Below are positions 1 through 9,800 of a stretch of 64,000 nucleotides of DNA, one piece after another. A model generated the notes under the pieces. It made no database searches and had not been told where the DNA came from. It saw only the letters and a list, made by a program, of their open reading frames with translations. The stretch is from Calliopsis andreniformis. Lineage: Eukaryota; Arthropoda; Insecta; Hymenoptera; Andrenidae. The first letter of the stretch is position 1; the number at the start of each line of letters is the position of its first letter. The DNA lies in assembly GCF_051401765.1 (NCBI RefSeq), contig NW_027480422.1, forward strand, positions 25,562,001 to 25,626,000, given 5' to 3'. Both the position numbers and the translations under genes were made by a program.

Positions 1-2988
1 TCTAGGGCATTGCTCCACCACATCGAATAGCTAGGGCCTTAGAAGTCAACGCCAGAACTATAAAAAACAATATAAATACAACAGTTTTTCCACTGTATAA
101 AATGAATAATTGCAAACAGTGTGGAGGTAATGGTCATTTCTACGTTCCGGGCAACCTAGGCTTCACTCTAGGGCGTTGGTCCACCAGATCCACTAGCTAG
201 GGCCTAAGAAGTCAACGCCAGGAGCACCAAATACAAAATAAATACAACAGCTTTTCCATCGTATAAAACGAATAATTGCAACAAGTATGAAAGCTATGGT
301 CATTTATACGTTCCGGGCAACCTAGGCTTCACTCTAGGGCGTTGCTCAAACACATCGAATAGCTACGGCCCTAGAAGACAACGCCATAACTATAAAATAC
401 AATATAAATACAACAGTCTTTCCATCGTATAAAACGAATAATTGCAACCAGTCTGATAGTTATGGTCATTTCTACGTTCCGGGCAATCTAGGCTTCTCTC
501 TAGAGCGTTTCTCCACCACATCGAATAGCTACGGCCTTAGACGTCAACGTGTGAAGCATAAAATATAATATAAATACAACAGTTTTTCCATCGTATAACA
601 GGAATAATTGCAACCAGTGTGAAAGGCATGGTCATTTCTACGTTCCGGGCAACCTAGGCTTCACTCTAGGGCGTTGTTCCACAAAATCGAATAGCTACGG
701 CCTTAGGAGTCAGCGCCAGAGGCATAAAACACAAAATAAATACAACAGTTTTTCCATCGTATAACAAGAGTAATTGCAACCAGTGTGAAAGTGATGGTCA
801 TTTCAGCATTCCGGGCAACCTAGGCTTCACTCTAGGGCCATGCTCCACCAGATCGAATAGTTAGGGCCTAAGAAGTCAACGCCAGAAGCATAAAATACAA
901 TATAAATACAACAGTTTTTCCATTGTATAAAATGAATAATTGCAAACAGTGTGGAAGTAATGGTCATTTCTACGTTCCGGGCAACCGAGGCTTCACTCTA
1001 GGGCGTTGCTCAACCACATCGAATAGCTAGGGCCTTAGAAGTCAACGCCATAACTATAAAATACAATAAAAATACAACAGTTTTTCCATCGTATAAAATG
1101 TATAATTGCAAGGACTTTGAAGGCAATGGTCATTTCTACGTTCCGGGCAATCTAGGCTTCACCCTAGGGCGTTGCTCCACCAGATCGAATAGTTAGGGCC
1201 TAAGAAGTCAACGTCAGAAGCATAAAATACAATACAAATACAACAGTTTTTCCATCGTATAGCAGGAATAATTGCAACCAGTGTGAAAGCTATGGTCATT
1301 TCTACGTTCCGGGCAACCTAGGCTTCACTCTAGGGCGTTGCTCCACCACATCGAATAGTTAGGGCCTTAGAAGTCAATGCCAGAAGCATAAAATGCCATA
1401 TAAATACAACAGTTTTTCCACTGTATGATATGAATAATTGCAAACAGTGTGGAAGTAATGGTCATTTCTACGTTCCGGGCAACCTAGGCTTCACTCTAGG
1501 GCGTTGCGCAACCACATCGAATAGCTACGGCCCTAGAAGACAACGCCATAACTATAAAATACAATATAAATAGAACAGTCTTTCCATCGTATAAAACGAA
1601 TAATTGCAACCAGTCTGATAGTTATGGTCATTTCTACGTTCCGAGCAACCTAGGCTTCACCCTAGGGCGTTGCTCCGCCATATCGAATAGTTAGGGCCTA
1701 AGAAGTCAATGCCAGAAGCATAAAATACGATATATGTACAACAGTTTTTCCATCGTATAACAGGTATAATTGCAACCAGTGTGAAAGATATGGTCATTTC
1801 TACGATACGGGCAACCTAGGCTTTACTCTAGGGCGTTGCTCCACCACATCGAATAGCTGCGGCCTTAGAAGTCAACGCCAGAAGCATAAAATACAATATA
1901 AATACAACAGTTTTTCAATCGTATAACAGGAATAATTGCAAACAGTGTGAAAGCTATGGTCATTTCTACGTTCCGGGCAACCTAGGCTTCACTCTAGGGC
2001 CATGCTCCACCAGATCGAATAGTTAGGGCCTAAGAATTCAACGCCAGATGCATAAAATACAATATAAATACAACAGTTTTTCCCTTGTATAACAGGAATA
2101 ATTGCAACCAGTGTGAAAGCTATGGTCATTTCTACGTTCCGGGCAACCTAGGCTTCACCCTATTGCGTTGCTCCACCAGATCGAATAGTTAGGGCCTAAG
2201 AAGTCAACGCCAGAAGCATAAAATACAATACAAATACAACAGTTTTTCAATCTCATAACAGGAATAATTGCAAACAGTGTGAAAGATATGGTCATTTCTA
2301 CGTTGCGAGCATCCTAGGCTTCACTCTAGGGCATTGCTCCACCACATCGAATAGCTGCGGCCTTAGAAGTCAACGCCATAACTATAAAAAACAATATAAA
2401 TACAACAGTTTTTCCACTGTATAAAATGAATAATTGCAAACAGTGTGGAGGTAATGGTCATTTCTACCTTCCGGTCAACCTAGGCTTCACTCTAGGTCGT
2501 TTCTCCACCACATCGAATAGCTACTGCCTTAGAAGTCAACGTCTGAAGCATAAAATATAATATAAATACAACAGTTTTTCCATCGTATAAAACGTATAAT
2601 TGCAACCAGTATGAATGTTATGGTCATTCCTACGTTCCGGGCAACCTAGGCTTCACTCTAGGGCGTTGGTCCACCAGATCCACTAGCTAGGGCCTAAGAA
2701 GTCAACGCCAGGAGCACCAAATACAAAATAAATACAACAGCTTTTCCATCGTATAAAACGAATAATTGCAACAAGTATGAAAGCTATGGTCATTTATACG
2801 TTCCGGGCAACCTAGGCTTCACTCTAGGGCGTTGCTCCACCACATCGAATAGCTGCGGCCTTAGAAGTCAACGCCAGAAGCATAAAATGCAGTATAAATA
2901 CAACACTTTTTCCATCGTATAACAGGAATAATTGCAACCAGTGTGAAAGTGATGGTCATTTCTACGTTCCGGGCAACCTAGGCTTCAG
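1..2988 (+). repeat. Satellite segment upstream of the large duplication
   Basis: These are about 18 monomers with no gene. The start of this segment (about 1-350) recurs 2490 bp later (about 2491-2830), for example the variant ccagatccactagctagg at 184 and 2674. Monomers around 1158-1690 are close relatives of those at about 3482-4000 (offset 2324) and 6060-6600. The segment ends where the 13.7-kb duplicated unit begins, judged from the last base differing between 2988 and its counterpart. Confidence 0.85.
2801..2966 (+). repeat. Representative satellite monomer (166 bp)
   Basis: Taking ttccgggcaacctaggcttc as an arbitrary start, one monomer runs to the base before the next ttccgggc at 2967. 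The first half (about 75 bp, to 2875) is richer in G+C and holds short inverted repeats. CCTAG at 2811-2815 pairs with CTAGG at 2824-2828. GGCGTTG at 2828-2834 pairs with CAACGCC at 2869-2875 around a 34-base loop. The second half is AT-rich, with aaaatgcagtataaatac, a run of T and aataattgc. Nothing in the unit resembles a gene. Confidence 0.9.
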
Positions 2989-4180
2989 TCTAGGGCGTGG
3001 TTCCCCCAGATCGAATAGTTAGGGCCTAAGAAGCCTACGCCAGAAGCATAATATACAATATAAATACCACAGTTTTTCCATCGTATAACAGGAATAATTG
3101 CAACCAGAGTGAAGGTGATGGTCATTTCTCAGTTCCGGGCAACCTAGGCTTCAGTATCGAGCGTTGCGCCACCAGATCGAATAGCTAGGACCTTAGAAGT
3201 CAACGCCAGAAGCACAAAATAAAATAAAAATACAACAGTTATTCCATCGTATAACAGGAATAATTACCACCAGTGTGAAGGTAATGGGCATTTCTACGTT
3301 CCGTGCAACCTAGGCTTCCCTCTAGGGCGTTGGTCCACCAGTCCGAATAGTTAGGGCCTTAGAAAACAACTACAGACGCATAAAATACAATATAAATACA
3401 ACAGTCTTTCCACGGTATAAAACGAATAATTGCAACCAGTATGAAAGTTACGGTCATTTCTACGTTCCGGGCAACCTAGGCTTCACCCTAGGGCGTTGCT
3501 CCACCAGATCGAATAGTTAGGGCCTAAGAAGTCAACGTCAGAAGCATAAAATACAATACAAATACAACAGTTTTTCCATCGTATAGCAGCAATAATTGCA
3601 ACCAGTGTGAAAGCTATGGTCATTTCTACGTTCCGGGCAACATAGGCTTCACTCTAGGGCGTTGCTCCACCACATCGAATAGTTAGGGCCTTAGAAGTCA
3701 ATGCCAGAAGCATAAAATGCCATATAAATACAACAGTTTTTCCACTGTATGATATGAGTAATTGCAAACAGTGTGGAAGTAATGGTCATTTCTACGTTCC
3801 GGGAACCTAGGCTTCACTCTAGGGCGTTGCGCAACCACATCGAATAGCTACGGCCCTAGAAGACAACGCCATAGCTATAAAATACAATATAAATAGAACA
3901 GTCTTTCCATCGTATAAAACGAATAATTGCAACCAGTCTGATAGTTATGGTCATTTCTACGTTCCGAGCAACCTAGGCTTCACTCTAGGGCGTTGCTCCA
4001 CCACATCGAATAGCTGCGGCCTTAGAAGTGAACGCCAGAAGCATAAAATACAATATAAATACAACACTTTTGCCATCGTATAACAGCAATAATTGCAACC
4101 AGTGTGAAAGTGATGGTCATTTCTACGTTCCGGGCAACCTAGGCTTCAGTCTAGGGCGTGGTTCCCCCAGATCGAATAGT

Positions 4181-4185
4181 TAGGG
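4181..4185 (+). repeat. Target-site duplication, left of LTR copy 1
   Basis: The five bases TAGGG directly precede the insert, and the same five follow it at 5598-5602. Uninterrupted monomers of the same subtype at about 2997-3030 and 7568-7610 read gttagggcctaag with a single TAGGG. One copy was therefore created by the insertion. Confidence 0.92.
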
Positions 4186-4285
4186 TGTTGGAATCGCTTA
4201 AAATAAGGGATCCAACGGAGGTCCGGATGAGGTGAGATTGAGGGGATACGAAAGAAAACGAAGACACGAGTTTTATATTTTGTCG

Positions 4286-4299
4286 GCCCTGAAAAGGGC
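4286..4299. other. Short hairpin in the LTR resembling a histone-type 3' stem-loop on the minus strand
   Basis: GCCCT at 4286-4290 and AGGGC at 4295-4299 form a 5-bp stem. On the plus strand the loop is GAAA, a GNRA-type tetraloop, and G4285/T4300 could add a wobble pair. On the minus strand the reading is ccaagcccttttcagggc, which resembles the replication-dependent histone mRNA stem-loop (TTTC loop, CCAA before it). There, however, the sixth pair is an A-C mismatch and no histone ORF lies upstream. A chance resemblance is quite possible. Confidence 0.4.
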
Positions 4300-4311
4300 T
4301 TGGAAACGACG

Positions 4312-4317
4312 TTTATT
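4312..4317 (-). promoter_or_regulatory. Possible polyadenylation signal (AATAAA) in the LTR
   Basis: TTTATT on the plus strand gives AATAAA on the minus strand, about 130 bases from what would be the LTR 3' end in minus orientation. I saw no AATAAA on the plus strand of the LTR. Six-base motifs arise easily by chance, so this is only weak support for minus orientation. Confidence 0.25.
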
Positions 4318-4590
4318 TAACTTTTGTGTAGGGGACTGGGCGCTGGCTCCGGTCCTCGTCGGCTCGAATGGACGGCGGCGGATCGGAGGGCCTTGGCTGG
4401 TGGTGACGCCGGCTCCCCTTAGCGACGTTGGCGTCTGAAAAAGAGAGATAGCGGCGGAACCGCGGCGGTAAGCAAGAGTGTAAATCTGGCTATACCAAAG
4501 ATTCCCATCTCCAGGCTGCGCTCGCGAGCCTATTTGGAGGGGATAGCAAAACCTTGCCTGTAACGCAAAGGTAATGCAGTGGACTGTATT

Positions 4591-4625
4591 ATCGACTCGT
4601 CTTCTGGCGCGAAGAAGAAGTCGAT
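4591..4625. other. Compound hairpin in the LTR
   Basis: ATCGACT at 4591-4597 pairs with AGTCGAT at 4619-4625. Nested inside, TCTTC at 4600-4604 pairs with GAAGA at 4611-4615 around a 6-base loop. Two coaxial stems within 35 bases suggest a stable folded RNA or DNA element. Confidence 0.55.
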
Positions 4626-4695
4626 GAACGAGTGGCTTGAGAGGAGGAGGGACCTCTTCTCTTCGCCTTGCACCTTTTGGAAAGGTTCGTTCCGT

Positions 4696-4722
4696 ACGAA
4701 TCCAAGTAATTTAGGGATTCGT
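4696..4722. other. 8-bp inverted repeat in the LTR
   Basis: ACGAATCC at 4696-4703 pairs perfectly with GGATTCGT at 4715-4722 across an 11-base spacer. Confidence 0.55.
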
Positions 4723-4742
4723 GAGCGGAGGGACACGCTATA

Positions 4743-4759
4743 ACCAGCGAATTGCTGGT
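4743..4759. other. 6-bp hairpin in the LTR
   Basis: ACCAGC at 4743-4748 pairs with GCTGGT at 4754-4759 around a 5-base loop (gaatt). Confidence 0.45.
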
Positions 4760-4806
4760 CCTGGAGGCTGAGGACGGCCAGAGGCTCGGCGACTCCGTTC
4801 ACCTTA

Positions 4807-4831
4807 CCGTGTGCTTCTATTCGTCACACGG
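4807..4831. other. 7-bp inverted repeat in the LTR
   Basis: CCGTGTG at 4807-4813 pairs perfectly with CACACGG at 4825-4831 across an 11-base loop. Confidence 0.5.
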
Positions 4832-4901
4832 GGGTTGCTACTAAACGGGGTGGCAGAGCACGAGTAACGCAGAGGTGATAGGCACGTACGTTATCTCTCT
4901 C

Positions 4902-4931
4902 TGTTGTAACCCGTCTCTCAGGGATCCAACA
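4902..4931. other. Internal echo of the LTR terminus
   Basis: Bases 4902-4931 start TGTTGTAACC and end GGGATCCAACA. The LTR start at 4186 reads TGTTGGAATC and is followed by GGGATCCAAC at 4208-4217. The spacing is nearly the same in both places. Each block also has GTTG facing CAAC. This may be an old internal duplication, a shared protein-binding site, or chance; the matching stretch is only about 20 scattered bases. Confidence 0.35.
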
Positions 4932-5044
4932 GGCAGCGGCCTTTGTTGCTCCGAGACGAAACGAGATTCAGAGAATCAGGGCAGGCCCCGATTCCAAGAG
5001 TGCAAATCTCGATCAATTGTCTCCTAAAACAAACCAGGTGCTCT

Positions 5045-5067
5045 TTCGTACGTATTATACGTACGAA
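5045..5067. other. 23-bp near-perfect palindrome in the LTR
   Basis: TTCGTACGTAT at 5045-5055 and ATACGTACGAA at 5057-5067 are exact reverse complements around one central base. The arms are 11 bp and alternate purine and pyrimidine over much of their length (GTACGTAT). Confidence 0.7.
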
Positions 5068-5123
5068 TCGAGCAGAGTTTCCTAGTCTGTCGGCGACAGA
5101 GGTTCAGCTTTTTAGAGCTAGTG

Positions 5124-5161
5124 AGATTTCAAGTGTCTGGTAACCAAACTACTTGAAATCT
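5124..5161. other. 11-bp inverted repeat in the LTR
   Basis: AGATTTCAAGT at 5124-5134 pairs exactly with ACTTGAAATCT at 5151-5161 across a 16-base loop that itself holds TGGT/ACCA. Confidence 0.7.
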
Positions 5162-5183
5162 GAAAACTGGCGAGCTGAGAGGC

Positions 5184-5216
5184 GCTTGACGTACGGTCGC
5201 ACTGACAGCGTCAAGC
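5184..5216. other. 8-bp inverted repeat in the LTR
   Basis: GCTTGACG at 5184-5191 pairs with CGTCAAGC at 5209-5216 across 17 bases. Confidence 0.5.
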
Positions 5217-5257
5217 TTGATTGTCGAAAGACGACTGGGGCGAGAGCCGCGCGTGTC

Positions 5258-5270
5258 TCCGCGAAGCGGA
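5258..5270. other. GC-rich short hairpin in the LTR
   Basis: TCCGC at 5258-5262 pairs with GCGGA at 5266-5270 around the 3-base loop gaa. Weaker complementarity continues outward. Confidence 0.4.
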
Positions 5271-5502
5271 AGACGTGCCAAATTTTACCACTACGCGGCG
5301 CTCACAAATTATCTTTTGTCTCGTGCTAATGTAGTACGATGTACTCTCTCACTCCTTCAGGCTCCGATGTCCCCACTCGACATCGAGCCTGGAGTTCAAA
5401 ACCGTTGCTCGACAACGCTTACTTTGTTTGAACTTTAATTTTGACGACAAAAACAAGTCATACGACAGCTGATCGTGTTTTGCTGCTAGGACAACGTATG
5501 CT

Positions 5503-5527
5503 CCGACCGAAGGCCACCTTCGGTCGG
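5503..5527. other. 11-bp GC-rich hairpin near the right end of the LTR
   Basis: CCGACCGAAGG at 5503-5513 pairs exactly with CCTTCGGTCGG at 5517-5527 around the 3-base loop cca. This is the strongest predicted hairpin in the window. In retroelement LTRs, stable hairpins can affect polyadenylation, packaging or dimerisation; which, if any, applies here is unknown. Confidence 0.7.
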
Positions 5528-5574
5528 TCACGTATACCAACAAATTACGAATCTCGCGGACGAGCCAAATGCCC

Positions 5575-5584
5575 GTTATATAAC
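5575..5584. promoter_or_regulatory. TATA-like palindrome near the right LTR end
   Basis: GTTATATAAC at 5575-5584 is a perfect 10-bp palindrome containing a TATA-box-like core on both strands. It lies only 13 bases from the LTR edge. That is too close for an ordinary U3 promoter in either orientation, so promoter function is doubtful. Confidence 0.2.
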
Positions 5585-5597
5585 CGCTTTTTAAACA

Positions 5598-5602
5598 TAG
5601 GG
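5598..5602 (+). repeat. Target-site duplication, right of LTR copy 1
   Basis: TAGGG follows the LTR terminal CA and continues into cctaagaagcctacg, the remainder of the interrupted monomer. Confidence 0.92.
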
Positions 5603-6876
5603 CCTAAGAAGCCTACGTCAGAAGCATAAAATACAATATAAATACCACAGTTTTTCCATCGTATAACAGGAATAATTGCAACCAGAGTGAAGGTGATGGT
5701 CATTTCTCAGTTCCGGGCAACCTAGGCTTCACTATCGAGCGTTGCTCCACCAGATCGAATAGCTAGGACCTTAGAAGTCAACGCCAGAAGCACAAAATAA
5801 AATAAAAATACAACAGTTATTCCATCGTATAACAGGAATAATTACCACCAGTGTGAAAGTAATGGGCATTTCTACGTTCCGTGCAACCTAGGCTTCCCTC
5901 TAGGGCGATGGTCCACCAGTCCGAATAGTTAGGGCCTTAGAAAACAACTCCAGACGCATAAAATACAATATAAATACAACAGTCTTTCCACGGTATAAAA
6001 CGAATAATTCCAACCAGTATGAAAGTTACGGTCATTTCTTCGTTCCGGGCAACCTAGGCTTCACCCTAGGGCGTTGCTCCACCAGATCGAATAGTTAGGG
6101 CCTAAGAAGTCAACGTCAGAGGCATAAAATACAATACAAATACAACAGTTTTTCCATCGTATAGCAGGAATAATTGCAACCAGTGTGAAAGCTATGGTCA
6201 TTTCTACGTTCCGGGCAATCTAGGCTTCACTCTAGGGCGTTGCTCCACCACATCGAATAGTTAGGGCCTTAGAAGTCAATGCCAGAAGCATAAAATGCCA
6301 TATAAATACAACAGTTTTTCCACTGTATGATACGAATAATTGCAAACAGTGTGGAAGTAATGGTCATTTCTACGTTCCGGGCAACCTAGGCTTCACTCTA
6401 GGGCGTTGCGCAACCACATCGAATAGCTACGGCCCTAGAAGACAACGCCATAACTATAAAATACAATATAAATAGAACAGTCTTTCCATCGTATAAAACG
6501 AATAATTGCAACCAGTCTGATAGTTATGGTCATTTCTACGTTCCGAGCAACCTAGGCTTCACCCTAGGGCGTTGCTCCGCCATATCGAATAGTTAGGGCC
6601 TAAGAAGTCAATGCCAGAAGCATAAAATACGATATATGTACAACAGTTTTTCCATCGTATAAAATGAGTAATTGCAACCAGTGTGAAAATAACGGCCATT
6701 CCTACGTTCCGGGCATCCTAGACTTAACACTGAGGCATTGCTCCACCAGATCGAATACATAGGGCCTTAGAAGTCAAGGCCAGAAGCATAAAGTACATTA
6801 AAACTCCAACAGTTTGTCCATCGTATAACAGGAATAATTGCCACCAGTGTGAATGTAATGGTCATTTCTGCATTCC
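5603..6876 (+). repeat. Satellite between LTR copy 1 and the 15-monomer HOR
   Basis: These are about eight diverged monomers with no gene. The stretch 6060-6655 is closely related to 1158-1750 (offset 4902, which is 21 monomers less one base plus the LTR and its duplication). Confidence 0.8.
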
Positions 6877-9800
6877 GGGCAACCTAGGCTTCACTCTAGG
6901 GCGTTGCTCCTCCAGATAGAATAGTTAGGGCCCAGGCAGTCAACGCCAGAAGCATAAAAAACAATATAAATACAACAGTTTTTCCCGTGCATAACAGGAA
7001 TAATTGCAACCAGTGTGAATGGTATGGTCATTTCTACGTTCCGGGCAACCTAGGCTTCACTCTAGGGCATTGCTCCACCACATCGAATAGCCACGGCCTT
7101 AGAAGTCAACGCCAGAAGCACAAAATAAAATAAAAATACAAGAGTTATTCCATCGTATAACAGGAATAATTACAACCAGTGTGAAAGTAATGGGCATTTC
7201 TACGTTCCGTGCAACCTAGGCTTCACTCTAGGGCGTTGGTCCACCTGGCCGAATAGTTAGGGCCTTAGAAAACAACTCCGGACGCATAAAATAGAATATA
7301 AATACAACAGTTTTTCCACGGTATAAAACGAATAATTGCAACCAGTATGAAAGGTATGCTCATTTCTACGTTCCGGGCAACCTAGGCTTCACCCTAGGGC
7401 GTTGCTCCACCAGATCGAATAGTTAGGGCCTAAGAAGTCAACGCCAGATTCATAAAATACAATAGAAATACAACAGTTTTTCCATCGTATAACAGGAATA
7501 ATTGCAAACAGTGTGAAAGCTATGGTCATTTCTACGTTCCGGGCAACCTAGGCTTCAGTCTAGGGCGTGGTTCCCCCAGATCGAATAGTTAGGGCCTAAG
7601 AAGCCTAGGCCAGAGGCATAAAATACAATATAAATACCACAGTTTTTCCATCGTATAACAGGAATAATTGCAACCAGAGTGAAGGTGATGGTCATTTCTC
7701 AGTTCCGGGCAACCTAGGCTTCACTATCGAGCGTTGCGCCACCAGATCGAATAGCTAGGACCTTAGAAGTCAACGCCAGAAGCACAAAATAAAATAAAAA
7801 TACAACAGTTATTACATCGTATAACAGGAATAATTACCACCAGTGTGAAAGTAATGGGCATTTCTACGTTCCGTGCATCCTAGGCTTCACTCTAGGGCGT
7901 TGGTCCACCAGGCCGAATAGTTAGGGCCTTAGAAAACAACTCCAGACGCATAAAATACAATATAAATACAACAGTCTTTCCACGGTATAAAACGAATAAT
8001 TGCAACCAGTATGAAAGTTACGGTCATTTCTACGTTCCGGGCAACCTGGGCTTCACCCTAGGGTGTTGCTCCACCAGATCGAATAGTTAGGGCCTAAGAA
8101 GTCAACGTCAGAAGCATAAAATACAATACAAATACAACAGTTTTTCCATCGTATAGCAGGAATAATTGCAACCAGTGTGAAAGATATGGTCATTTCTACT
8201 ATACGGGCAACCTAGTCTTCACGCTAGAGCGTCGTTCCACCAGATCGAATAGTTAGGGCCTAAGAAGTCTACGCCAGAAGCGTAAAATACAATACAAATA
8301 CAACAGTTTTTCAATCTTATAACAGGAATAATTGCAAACAGTGTGAAAGATATGGTAATTTCTACGTTGCGAGCATCCTAGGCTTCACTCTAGGGCATTG
8401 CTCCACCACATCGAATAGCTACGGCGTTAGAAGTCAACGCCATAACTATAAAAAACAATATACATACAACAGTTTTTCCACTGTGTAAAATGAATAATTG
8501 CAAACAGTGTGGAGGTAATGGTCATTTCTACCTTCCGGGCAACCTAGGCTTCACCCTAGGGCGTTTCTCCACTACATCGTATAGCTACTGCCTAAGAAGT
8601 CAACGTCTGAAGCATAAAATAAAATATAAATACAACAGTTTTTCCATCGTATAAAACGTATAATTGCAACCAGTATGAATGTTATGGTCATTCCTACGTT
8701 CCGGGCAACCTAGGCTTCACTCTAGGGCGTTGGTCCACCAGATCCAATAGCTAGGGCCTAAGAAGTCAACGCCAGGAGCACCAAATACAAAATAAATACA
8801 ACAGCTTTTCCATCGTATAAAACGAATAATTGCAACAAGTATGAAAGCTATGGTCATTTATACGTTCCGGGCAACCTAGGCTTCACTCTAGGGCGTTGCT
8901 CAACCACATCGAATAGCTACGGCCCTAGAAGACAACGCCATAACTATAAAATACAATATAAATACAACAGTCTTCCCATCGTATAAAACGAATAATTGCA
9001 ACCAGTCTGATAGTTATGGTCATTTCTACGTTCCGGGGAATCTAGGCTTCTCTCTAGGGCGTTGCTCCACCAGATAGAATAGTTAGGGCCCAGGCAGTCA
9101 ACGCCAGAAGCATAAAAAACAATATAAATACAACAGTTTTTCCCGTGTATAACAGGAATAATTGCAACCAGTGTGAAAGGTATGGTCATATCTACGTTCC
9201 GGGCAACCTAGGGTTCACCCTAGGGCGTTGCTCCACCAGATCAAATAGTTAGGGCCTAAGAAGTCAAAGCCAGAAGCATAAAATACAATAGAAATACAAC
9301 AGTTTTTCCATCGTATAACAGGAATAATTACAACCAGTGTGAAGGATATGGTCATTTCTACGATACGGGCAACCTAGGCTTCACTCTAGGGCGTTGCTCC
9401 TCCAGATAGAATAGTTAGGGCCCAGGCAGTCAACGCCAGAAGCATAAAAAACAATATAAATACAACAGTTTTTCCCGTGCATAACAGGAATAATTGCAAC
9501 CAGTGTGAATGGTATGGTCATTTCTACGTTCCGGGCAACCTAGGCTTCACTCTAGGGCATTGCTCCACCACATCGAATAGCCACGGCCTTAGAAGTCAAC
9601 GCCAGAAGCACAAAATAAAATAAAAATACAAGAGTTATTCCATCGTATAACAGGAATAATTACAACCAGTGTGAAAGTAATGGGCATTTCTACGTTCCGT
9701 GCAACCTAGGCTTCACTCTAGGGCGTTGGTCCACCTGGCCGAATAGTTAGGGCCTTAGAAAACAACTCCAGACGCATAAAATAGAATATAAATACAACAG

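Larger units (their letters stand above)
4186..5597. mobile_element. Solo LTR of an LTR retrotransposon, copy 1 (1412 bp)
   Basis: The insert begins TGTTGGAATC and ends TTTAAACA, giving the TG...CA termini and a TGTT/AACA inverted end typical of LTRs. It is flanked by the 5-bp duplication TAGGG, and empty sites exist elsewhere in the array. It has no long internal direct repeat and no gag-pol coding; the longest open frame is about 90 codons and resembles nothing I know. It is therefore best read as a solo LTR left by recombination between two LTRs of a full element. The TGTTGG start and 5-bp duplication fit BEL/Pao, but some Gypsy elements also give 5 bp. Orientation is unresolved: a minus-strand AATAAA at 4317-4312 is a weak hint for minus. 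Base composition is clearly more GC-rich than the satellite. Confidence 0.85.

Noticed and set aside
3019..3029. Telomere-like TTAGGG in many monomers
   Set aside because: It occurs once per monomer as part of the palindrome TTAGGGCCTAA, never in tandem, so it is not telomeric repeat.
4232..4438. Open frame of 68 codons in the LTR (and its twin at 17932)
   Set aside because: It starts at GTG, has no recognisable domain, and lies in a GC-rich hairpin-bearing LTR. The other LTR frames (4530-4802 minus, 4943-5143, 5217-5438, 5349-5543 minus, 5441-5629) are equally unconvincing; the last runs across the LTR edge into satellite.
4186..5597. Full-length or non-autonomous element with two short LTRs
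   Set aside because: No long direct repeat exists between its two ends, and the 5-bp duplication brackets the whole 1412 bp. It behaves as one LTR.
8944..9189. Repeated minus-strand frames of 66-85 codons in the satellite (also at 11433, 22644, 25133, 28940, 30600, 32924, 36244, 48694, 54835, 57988 and 60809)
   Set aside because: Each is a reading across one to two monomers. The same satellite residues recur because the DNA repeats, and the frame shifts by one base per 166-bp monomer. No start context, domain or codon bias supports a protein.
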